Shown one piece after another: positions 20,212-27,402 of a stretch of 64,000 nucleotides of DNA. Made by a program: the position numbers and the translations under genes. Position 1 is the stretch's first letter. Every line of letters starts with the position of its first letter. The stretch is taken from the NCBI RefSeq assembly GCF_050571805.1, contig NZ_CP192219.1. The stretch is one strand, 5' to 3'. Under the pieces are notes generated by a model that saw only the letters and a list, made by a program, of their open reading frames with translations, made no database searches and was not told the DNA's origin. This DNA comes from Halodesulfovibrio aestuarii (GTDB taxonomy: Bacteria > Desulfobacterota > Desulfovibrionia > Desulfovibrionales > Desulfovibrionaceae).

Positions 20212-22449
20212 TTAACCACATTTTGTGAATCCGCAGCCATAGCATTTATTACAACCTTCTTCGAAGATAAGCTCATTGCCGCAGTCAGGACAAAGCTGTT
20301 TTGTTAATCCATTTGAAGAATGAACGGATACAGAAGATTTTAAGTAGCGGTTTTCTAGAATCCACGCGATTGCATCTGGAATAGAGAGAAGCAGTCCTTT
20401 TTTCTGAAATACTGGATGCTCTCCGCCGATGCCTTTGAGCTGGCGTACAATATCAATGGGTTCTATTCCAGAGCGAAGTGCTAAGGATACTAAACGACCA
20501 ATGGCTTCAGCTTTAGCTGTAATGGACCGACCAGATTTGCCTATGGTCGTGAACAGTTCGAATGGCTTTCCATTAACCTCATTAATTGTCACGTAAAGTA
20601 CACCCATTCCTGTTTCTACCTTTTGGGTAAACCCATAGACGATTTCAGGGCGTTCTACCTTGAGTCTTGTAGGTGCTGGCTCCTCTTTCGGCTCAGTGCT
20701 TTCTGTGCAGAGCACCTGTGACTGTAAACTTCCATCGCGGTATACAGTTACTCCTTTGCAGCCGTGCTCGTACGCCATCCAGTAAATGGAACGGATATCA
20801 TCAACGGTAGCTTCTTTAGGAACGTTAACGGTCTTGGATACTGCGTTGTCAGTGTATTTTTGGAATGCAGCCTGCATTTTTAGGTGAAACTCAGCTTCGA
20901 TATCCATGGCGGTAACAAAAACCCTACGTAGATCTTCTGGAAGGTAGTCGATATCTGCAATGGTGCCTTTTTTGGTAATGGCATCCATAAGCTTTTCTGA
21001 GTAGCAACCACGCTCTTCTAACGCTGCCTTGAAGAATGGATTGGTCTCTACGAGTTTATCACCGTCCATGACGTGACGAGTAAAAGAAAGGGCAAAGAGC
21101 GGTTCAATTCCTGAGGAACACCCTGCAAGAATTGAAAGGGTGCCTGTAGGGGCTATAGTGGTTATTGTAGCGTTACGGTAGGGGCCCAGATTACGTTCAC
21201 CAAAAATGGAATCCTTATATGCCGGGAAGGCGCCGCGTTCTTTTGCAAGTTGTTTTGAGGCTGCTCGTCCCTCTGCTTGAATGAATTCCATAACTTTTTC
21301 TGCAAGGTTAAGGGCTTCCTGACTGTTATAAGGAATATTCAGTTGGAAGAGCATATCTGCCCAGCCCATGACACCGAGACCGATTTTACGGTTGGTTGTA
21401 ACCATTTCGGTGATTTTATCGAGTGGGTACCGTGATGCGTCAATTACGTTATCAAGAAAGCGTACTGCCAGATGAGTAACCCGACGCAGTCTCTCCCAAT
21501 CTACAGAAACGATCCCACTGTCGTCTTTCGCAATCATAATATTCAAATTGATAGAGCCAAGATTGCATGCTTCGTACGGCAGTAACGGTTGCTCACCGCA
21601 TGGGTTGGTGGATTCAATTTCTCCAAGTCCAGGGGTTGGGTTGTCGCGGTTAATTCGATCAAGAAAGATAATGCCCGGGTCACCTTTCTCCCAAGCCTTT
21701 TGAACTAGAATTTCAAAAACTTCACGTGCATTCAGCGTGTTGATGACGTTTTTGTTGTGTGGATCAATAAGATTGTAGTCTTCACCGTTTTCTACTGCTT
21801 TCATGAAATTTTCGGTGAGTGCAACAGAGAAGTTGAAGTTGTTGAATTCTCCTTCACGTTCTTTCGCGCGGATGAATTCCATAATATCAGGATGATCAAT
21901 ACGAAGGATTCCCATATTGGCACCGCGTCGTGTTCCACCCTGTTTGATTTGCTCGGTAGCTGTATTGAAAATACGCAGGAAGGATACGGGGCCGGAGGCA
22001 ACTCCGCCGGTAGAGCCTACTCGAGAATCTTTGGGGCGTAGCCGGGAGAATGAGAAGCCAGTGCCACCACCAGACTTATGAATCATGGCTGCATATTTGA
22101 CAGCATCGAAAATTTCTTCGATGGAATCGTCAACTGGTAATACAAAACAGGCTGCAAGCTGGCCAAGAGACGTGCCTGCATTCATGAGTGTAGGAGAGTT
22201 TGGCAAGAACTCCATGTTTGCCATCATCGAGTAAAAGTCTTTTGCCAGCGTGTCTGCAGACTGAGTCGATTTTTTGTACTTGCTCTCCTCAGCCGCTATG
22301 GCAAAGGCGACTCGCCAAAATAACTGTGTGGCATCTTCGGTAGGATTACCTTCAAGATCTTTGCGGTAATAACGTCTTGCCAAAACAATTTCTGCGTTAC
22401 TGTTTACTTTTAAGGACTCAATGTCAGCTGGGATTTGCTGGTCAACCAT
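20212..22449 (-). CDS. nrdJ: Adenosylcobalamin-dependent (class II) ribonucleoside-diphosphate reductase
   Basis: A 745-residue class II ribonucleotide reductase, which makes deoxyribonucleotides without oxygen using vitamin B12. Seen are MEFLPNSPTLMNAGTSLGQLAACFVLP near residues 78-104, HKSGGGTGFSFSRLRP near 124, TRRGANMGILRIDHPDI near 172, the NPCGEQPLLPYEACNLGS active-site Cys region near 282, and GVMGWADML. The C-terminus holds a zinc-ribbon-like CPDCGNEL...CNKCYGCGFTKCG tail, typical of this group. No N-terminal ATP cone is seen. The ATG at 22449 opens a full-length family member. No cobalamin riboswitch was recognised upstream. Confidence 0.96.
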   Translation of the reverse strand: MVDQQIPADIESLKVNSNAEIVLARRYYRKDLEGNPTEDATQLFWRVAFAIAAEESKYKKSTQSADTLAKDFYSMMANMEFLPNSPTLMNAGTSLGQLAACFVLPVDDSIEEIFDAVKYAAMIHKSGGGTGFSFSRLRPKDSRVGSTGGVASGPVSFLRIFNTATEQIKQGGTRRGANMGILRIDHPDIMEFIRAKEREGEFNNFNFSVALTENFMKAVENGEDYNLIDPHNKNVINTLNAREVFEILVQKAWEKGDPGIIFLDRINRDNPTPGLGEIESTNPCGEQPLLPYEACNLGSINLNIMIAKDDSGIVSVDWERLRRVTHLAVRFLDNVIDASRYPLDKITEMVTTNRKIGLGVMGWADMLFQLNIPYNSQEALNLAEKVMEFIQAEGRAASKQLAKERGAFPAYKDSIFGERNLGPYRNATITTIAPTGTLSILAGCSSGIEPLFALSFTRHVMDGDKLVETNPFFKAALEERGCYSEKLMDAITKKGTIADIDYLPEDLRRVFVTAMDIEAEFHLKMQAAFQKYTDNAVSKTVNVPKEATVDDIRSIYWMAYEHGCKGVTVYRDGSLQSQVLCTESTEPKEEPAPTRLKVERPEIVYGFTQKVETGMGVLYVTINEVNGKPFELFTTIGKSGRSITAKAEAIGRLVSLALRSGIEPIDIVRQLKGIGGEHPVFQKKGLLLSIPDAIAWILENRYLKSSVSVHSSNGLTKQLCPDCGNELIFEEGCNKCYGCGFTKCG

Positions 22450-22751
22450 TTTTAATACACCTTATTCTGAATCGTTCGTTAATTTCGGACAAAAATTTAA
22501 TTGGTAATAGTTATTATAATAAATAGTGTGAAGTTGCTATATAAAAATGATAATGTATGGATAGTACACTTTTTTACAAAAAAAAGCCTTAAAATAAAAT
22601 TGGTTGAGCTTCCAGTATAGAGCATTACTGATTATTCATCATGCAATAAAACTCTGATCTTGAGGCAGTTTTACTCAATTTGACGAAAACTCTATGCCCG
22701 TCTAGTGTTAAACTTGGTTGTAAAACCAAACTCAGCTCATGGAAGGTAATA
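22450..22751. other. Divergent promoter region between nrdJ and the SGNH-like gene
   Basis: An AT-rich gap of about 300 bases with no convincing gene. It must contain both promoters. ACACTATTTATTATAA-like sequence on the minus strand recalls an NrdR box but the match is poor. Confidence 0.4.
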
Positions 22752-23948
22752 ATGTTTAAGCAAGTTTTGATAGGTGTTGTCTGTGCGGTTGTTTTTTCTA
22801 CGGCGCTGGCAGTGTATGGTTTTTTCAAAGTGCACATCATTGGATACGCATTAGCTATTTGGGCTGTGGCGTGCATGTTTATGCGCAGAAATATCGCGGT
22901 GTATATTACTAGCGCATTTGTAATGACTACATTCATTCTATGGGGCGTGGTCACGGCAGGTGATTTTGCAGAAAAAAATGCTGCTACCCCGGAGCAATAT
23001 TTAGCGGAGTATAACCCGGAATTGGCGTTATATAGCTTTGCACCCGATAGACATATGCGGATGGAACAAGCTGCAGGTTTACTGGCTCGTATTGATCAGA
23101 GAATAGAACCTGTGGCACGTGAGATTACGTTTGTTACCGACCAAAATGGACTTCGTAACTCAAATGGGATGAATGCACCGGCAGTGCTGCTTATTGGCGG
23201 TAGTTTTATTGTTGGTAACGGTAATACCCAGTCTGCATTGGTAAGTGATATTTTGAAGCAGGATTACAATGTTGCAGCATATAATATAGCGACTCTTGGT
23301 TCTCTTGATGAGCAGGTATTGCTGGCGTTGACTTTGATGAAGCAACAGAGTTTTGTACAGAACGGCATTCTTTTTGTGTTCGAAGGTGAGGATTTTAAGC
23401 CTTTTAGTACTGACGTGCATTATCCACTTAAGCGTCTTGTGAATTCTCTGGGGAATAATGAGCTTGGGCGGTTGTTGCGTGAATATAAAGATGGATTTTT
23501 AGCGAACAGTGCCGATAAGGCTGCCGTGGTTACCTACCCTATCGATGGAAGAAGCATTGCATTCTCTGAAGCCTACATTCAGGAGACGCTGGCAACTAAA
23601 TATGAGGCAGATCCGAAATTTGAGGAATTGCTTGCTTCATTGAGTGACAGTGCAGGGCTTGTGCGGGCTGTTGTGTTTATTCCGACCAAGCTACGTGTGT
23701 ATGCCCCATTGCTAAATGAAGCTGCGCCACAAGTTCCGGATTCTCCAAAATTGGCAGCATTGCGAGCGTTGGCAGCTAAGCATGCGTTCAAAGTGTATGA
23801 TTTAACCCCACATCTTCAGGCTAAAGCTATTGTAGAATGGGGACAGCATAAGCAGCTTTTATGGTGGGCTGACGATGTCTATTGGAACAGAGCAGGAGCA
23901 GAGGTTGCTGCTGAGCTTGTAAATGAACTCGTACTCGGCAATATGTAA
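22752..23948 (+). CDS. Membrane-anchored SGNH/AlgX-like hydrolase-fold protein, possibly inactive
   Basis: A 398-residue protein with two or three N-terminal membrane segments (about residues 3-65) and a large extracytoplasmic domain. GGSFIVGNG near 140 resembles block I (GDSx) of SGNH hydrolases/acyltransferases such as AlgX or AlgJ. DDVYWNRAGAEVAAEL near 375 resembles the last block, normally DxHWN, but has Tyr where the catalytic His is expected. So the fold is suggested while catalysis is doubtful. Start ATG 22752 follows GGAAGG; the 24-codon upstream extension is rejected. The gene is transcribed away from nrdJ. Its terminator is at 24029. The target is unknown; surface polysaccharide modification would be the family's usual role. 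Confidence 0.75.
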   Translation: MFKQVLIGVVCAVVFSTALAVYGFFKVHIIGYALAIWAVACMFMRRNIAVYITSAFVMTTFILWGVVTAGDFAEKNAATPEQYLAEYNPELALYSFAPDRHMRMEQAAGLLARIDQRIEPVAREITFVTDQNGLRNSNGMNAPAVLLIGGSFIVGNGNTQSALVSDILKQDYNVAAYNIATLGSLDEQVLLALTLMKQQSFVQNGILFVFEGEDFKPFSTDVHYPLKRLVNSLGNNELGRLLREYKDGFLANSADKAAVVTYPIDGRSIAFSEAYIQETLATKYEADPKFEELLASLSDSAGLVRAVVFIPTKLRVYAPLLNEAAPQVPDSPKLAALRALAAKHAFKVYDLTPHLQAKAIVEWGQHKQLLWWADDVYWNRAGAEVAAELVNELVLGNM

Positions 23949-24028
23949 TGTCTTGCGGTGAACTTTGCGACTGCTAGTGTTATTTTTGTATGTATTACTC
24001 TTTAGTTATTAAAGAAAATATAGATCCC

Positions 24029-24078
24029 AAAAAAACCGCATTAATTTCCTGCAAAGCAAGAATTAACGCGGTTTTTTT
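24029..24078. terminator. Bidirectional terminator-like hairpin after the SGNH-like gene
   Basis: AAAAAAACCGCATTAATT pairs with AATTAACGCGGTTTTTTT across a 13-base loop, with one mismatch. A and T tracts are on both sides. Confidence 0.8.
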
Positions 24079-24128
24079 GAGATATAATAAAAAATATCAA
24101 TTTTAGCACAATTCTATCTCAGAAATGA

Positions 24129-24157
24129 TTGACAGAAACACCTTATATCTGCATAGA
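24129..24157 (+). promoter_or_regulatory. Candidate promoter of the HU gene
   Basis: TTGACA is followed after 17 bases by CATAGA. The -35 is perfect and the -10 is weak. It lies about 65 bases before the start codon of the HU gene. Confidence 0.4.
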
Positions 24158-24221
24158 GTCAATACTATACATTACAAAGGCTTGTCTAGGGGGAGAACCA
24201 TTTCGCAAGGAGGAAACTCTC

Positions 24222-24509
24222 ATGCTGACAAAAGCTGAGTTTGTTGTAGCTCTTAAAGACACCCTGCCGGACGTTTTTGAAACTAAAGTTAGTGCTGAAA
24301 AAGCGTATGACGCATTTTGCAAAGTATTGACTAAAGGCGTTGTAAGTGAACAGGGTGTCCGTCTTCCTAATGTTGGTGCATTTTCTGTTTACGACCGTGC
24401 CGAACGCACAGGACGTAACCCGCAGACTGGTCAGCCAATGACCATTCCAGCTCGCAAAGTTGTAAAATTTTCACCAGCTAAAGCTCTTATGGAAAGTGTC
24501 AACAAGTAG
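24222..24509 (+). CDS. HU-family DNA-binding protein
   Basis: A 95-residue histone-like protein that bends DNA as a dimer. Helices at the N-terminus (MLTKAEFVVALKDTL) are followed by LPNVGAFSVYDRAERTGRNP (about 51-70), the HU/IHF signature leading into the DNA-binding arm, and IPARKVVKFSPAKAL near 77-91. Start ATG 24222 has AAGGAGG eight bases upstream; the longer frame from 24129 would begin inside the promoter. The gene is monocistronic with its own terminator at 24520. Confidence 0.93.
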   Translation: MLTKAEFVVALKDTLPDVFETKVSAEKAYDAFCKVLTKGVVSEQGVRLPNVGAFSVYDRAERTGRNPQTGQPMTIPARKVVKFSPAKALMESVNK

Positions 24510-24519
24510 CTTATAACCC

Positions 24520-24548
24520 AAAAGGTCGTCATTTTTGACGACCTTTTG
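24520..24548 (+). terminator. Terminator of the HU gene
   Basis: AAAAGGTCGTCA and TGACGACCTTTT form a perfect 12-bp stem around TTTT, ending with a short T-run. It starts 11 bases after the stop codon and its symmetry allows use from both sides. Confidence 0.85.
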
Positions 24549-24698
24549 ACTTGCCTTTCATTCTTTTTTCTATTCACTACATATTGTTGCTGATCCGTGT
24601 AAAATCACGGGATGTAGCATATTCTTTTAGTTCGCATGCTTATAAGTTGCACATGAACTCATCATAAATAATCCTTTTACAATACGGTATGTTGTAAA

Positions 24699-25457
24699 TT
24701 AATCACAATTTGCAGCATAGAATTGGGAAAGGATCATGGCGCCGGCCTGCGCTACGTTAAGCGAATCAAAACCGTGAGCCATAGGGATAAACAGGGATAC
24801 ATCCAGTCGTTTAGCGACATTCGGGCGGATGCCTTTTTCCTCGTTTCCTAATACTAAGACGGCAGGGGTGTGCAGTTTTGTTTTATACAAGTTTTCTGCG
24901 CCTTCTTTGTATTCTGCGCCGTACACAAAATATCCCATTTCTTTTGCAAGTTCTAATGTCCTTGAAATGTTAGTAGCTTTTGCAACTGCAAGCTTGCCAA
25001 GAGCTCCGGCGGAGACTTTTGCAGCAGCTGCACCCAGAAAAGAAGCATTGTGTTTCGGAACAATCATGCCGCCAGCGCCGATACCATAAATTGTTCGGGC
25101 AAGTGTTCCGGCGTTACCGGGATCTTGGATTTGATCTAGAACAACAACAAGTGGCAATTCCGCTTCCAGTGCTTCAGAAAGAACTTCATCTTCAGATTTA
25201 AAGCCAGCTTTAAATATTTTTGCAATAACACCCTGATGGTTACCTTCAAACAGTTTGTTTAAGGACTGGTCCTGTACGAACATAAAACGAATTTTATTCT
25301 TTTTACACAGGTCAGTTATTTTTGAGATATCCGCTCCTCGTTTATCTTTACGGATAAGAACGGAGTCAACTTGCTCAGGTGAAGAGGTAAGTTGCTCAAC
25401 TACCGGTTTTACGCCCGGAAGTATGCCATCAGTGTTTTCTTTGTAATTGTCGCTCAT
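24699..25457 (-). CDS. SpoU/TrmH-family RNA 2'-O-ribose methyltransferase (RlmB-like)
   Basis: A 252-residue methyltransferase of the SPOUT class. It has an N-terminal substrate-binding domain (about 1-95, ending NHQGVIAKI) and the three SpoU motifs: LDQIQDPGNAGTLARTI near 107-123 (Asn and the catalytic Arg), LVLGNEEKGIRP near 206-217, and IPMAHGFDSLNVAQAGAMIL near 225-244. The NHQGV/NPGN pattern suits 23S rRNA G2251 methylation (RlmB), but other SpoU targets are possible. Lone gene on the minus strand; AGGA precedes the ATG. Confidence 0.9.
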   Translation of the reverse strand: MSDNYKENTDGILPGVKPVVEQLTSSPEQVDSVLIRKDKRGADISKITDLCKKNKIRFMFVQDQSLNKLFEGNHQGVIAKIFKAGFKSEDEVLSEALEAELPLVVVLDQIQDPGNAGTLARTIYGIGAGGMIVPKHNASFLGAAAAKVSAGALGKLAVAKATNISRTLELAKEMGYFVYGAEYKEGAENLYKTKLHTPAVLVLGNEEKGIRPNVAKRLDVSLFIPMAHGFDSLNVAQAGAMILSQFYAANCD

Positions 25458-25618
25458 AATTATATATCCTGAAAAAATCGCTAAATGGATGAAAAATTCT
25501 TAGTAACAGATGATTGCCTTGTCCTCTTGGATAGGGTAGGTGCCATATCATTATAAGGGTGAACTACCTGTCTAAAACCAGTCTTGCAATAGCTACACCC
25601 CTGCAAAATGGAAAATAG

Positions 25619-27262
25619 ATGCATAAAAATTTTGATACTCAAAAAATGACTTTTCGAAAGATTCTTCTTTTGTGCCTTGCGTGCATGTTGCTTGCGGCGT
25701 GTACTTCTAAATCAAGCAAAAGCACGGCCACACTGCCTGTTCCTATTCCGGACGAGACAGCCATGATCACAGAGCTCGTTGAGCTTGAAGTCAGTGGTGA
25801 ACCGGCAGACGAAGTTGTCGATGTGCAGGTTCCTCCTGCAGATGACGCAGAGCCGTTATCCAGTGAAGAACTTGAAGCGCTCGAAACTCGTCTTAACATC
25901 AATATTGATATGGACGAGAGCGATCGTAAGGTTGTTGAGCAATATTTCAAGTATTTCACTCACCGAGGACGTAAAACTTTCCAACGTTATCTGTCCCGTT
26001 GTGGAGCGTTGCTTCCTCATGCTACCGAGATTTTTAAACAAAAAGGCTTGCCGGAAGAGATAGTATATCTTGCCTTTGTAGAAAGTGGTTTTAATGCGAA
26101 GGCATACTCGCGTGCTGGTGCTGCCGGTGTTTGGCAGTTTATGCCCTATACTGGTAGAAAATACGGTTTGAAACAAAACTGGTGGATTGATGAACGACGC
26201 GATCCTTACAAATCCGCATCTGCTGCCGCAGATTATCTTCTAAAATTATATAACGACTTCGGAGATTGGTATCTCGCCATTGCCGCATACAATGCAGGTG
26301 AAGGCAAAATTGGTCGTGCTATGGAGAAGACCGGCGCAGAAAGCTTTTTTGAATTAACGCAGAAAAATCATAAGCTGAGCCATAAAGCTAGATTGCGCAA
26401 AGAAACCAAACATTACGTTCCTAAGTTTCTTGCTATCGTAAAAATTATGCGCAACCTTGAAAAACTGGGGTTTGACCCTTGTGAAGGCGGAGCATGCGAA
26501 CCTATTAAAGCTATTAAGGTAAAGGGCGGTACAGACTTACTTGCTCTTGCCAACGACCTGAACATCAGGTGGAAGACTTTTTACGATATGAACACAGCGT
26601 TCCGTCGTCAGGTGAGTCCTCCTGATTATGAAGCGACAGTATATGTGCCTGCGGTTAAGGCCGCTAAGGCTATAGCGTTTCTTCAAAGTGATAAATCCCG
26701 TCCTTATGCTGGGTGGATCTCATACAAGGTACGCAGGGGCGACTCATGGTACCGTATCGGCCGTAAGCATGGCGTTCCGGTAGCTGTATTGAAGAAGGTC
26801 AATAACCGCAGAAGCAATATGCTAAAACCGGGACAACGATTAATGATTCCCGGCAGCAACTCCACTCAGGTTGCATGGCGTAGCCCTCGTGCAAAAACTC
26901 ATGCAATTGCGCAGAAACGCGGTAACTATGTTGTACAGAAGGGTGACACCCTGTACGGTATATCTCGCTCTTCTGGCGTAAGTGTCAAAACGTTATTGTC
27001 TGCAAATGGCTTACGTTCGGCTAAATTGCTTCGTGCTGGCACTAAGTTATACATTCCTAATCAGTCCAAGAGGACTGCTGCTAGAAAATCATCTAAGAAG
27101 AAAGCGACTAAAACCGTTGCGTATCAAGTTCGCAGAGGTGAGTCTGTTTGGACTATCGCGAAAAAGTTTGGTGTATCATACAAAGATGTTCTTCGCTGGA
27201 ACCAGTTGAGTAAACGCTCTGTTCTGCGTCCCGGTGATAATTTGAAGATTTACGCGAATTAA
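25619..27262 (+). CDS. Lipoprotein membrane-bound lytic murein transglycosylase with three LysM repeats (MltD-like)
   Basis: A 547-residue protein with a signal sequence and lipobox LLAAC (Cys28), an acidic spacer (about 40-100) and an SLT domain (about 120-260). The catalytic Glu155 lies in LAFVESGFNAKAYSRAGAAG, followed by GVWQFMP and AIAAYNAGEGKIGRA. Three LysM domains follow at about 368-412, 435-477 and 502-546, each with an xVxxGDT/S-like start and NxxxxxxLxPGxxLxIP end. It would cleave peptidoglycan to 1,6-anhydro products in the periplasm. A start at the second Met (25646) is equally compatible with the signal peptide. A terminator follows at 27288. Confidence 0.94.
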   Translation: MHKNFDTQKMTFRKILLLCLACMLLAACTSKSSKSTATLPVPIPDETAMITELVELEVSGEPADEVVDVQVPPADDAEPLSSEELEALETRLNINIDMDESDRKVVEQYFKYFTHRGRKTFQRYLSRCGALLPHATEIFKQKGLPEEIVYLAFVESGFNAKAYSRAGAAGVWQFMPYTGRKYGLKQNWWIDERRDPYKSASAAADYLLKLYNDFGDWYLAIAAYNAGEGKIGRAMEKTGAESFFELTQKNHKLSHKARLRKETKHYVPKFLAIVKIMRNLEKLGFDPCEGGACEPIKAIKVKGGTDLLALANDLNIRWKTFYDMNTAFRRQVSPPDYEATVYVPAVKAAKAIAFLQSDKSRPYAGWISYKVRRGDSWYRIGRKHGVPVAVLKKVNNRRSNMLKPGQRLMIPGSNSTQVAWRSPRAKTHAIAQKRGNYVVQKGDTLYGISRSSGVSVKTLLSANGLRSAKLLRAGTKLYIPNQSKRTAARKSSKKKATKTVAYQVRRGESVWTIAKKFGVSYKDVLRWNQLSKRSVLRPGDNLKIYAN

Positions 27263-27287
27263 TAACAATACATTCTTTTGTTTTCTA

Positions 27288-27317
27288 AGCCCCCGTTGCA
27301 TTCGGGGGCTTTTTTTA
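27288..27317 (+). terminator. Terminator of the lytic transglycosylase gene
   Basis: AAGCCCCCG and CGGGGGCTT arms surround TTGCATT and are followed by a T-run, 26 bases after the stop codon. Confidence 0.9.
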
Positions 27318-27402
27318 TGGTGATAGCAAACTTTTCATTCATAGCAGCATTCGGAAATGCTATTGTGTCGGCACTATTTGAAAACCAAGCAGGAGTAGCG
27401 CC

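Noticed and set aside
22500..22570. Possible NrdR boxes before nrdJ
   Set aside because: Only about 12 of 16 bases match, and a second box at the proper distance could not be seen clearly.
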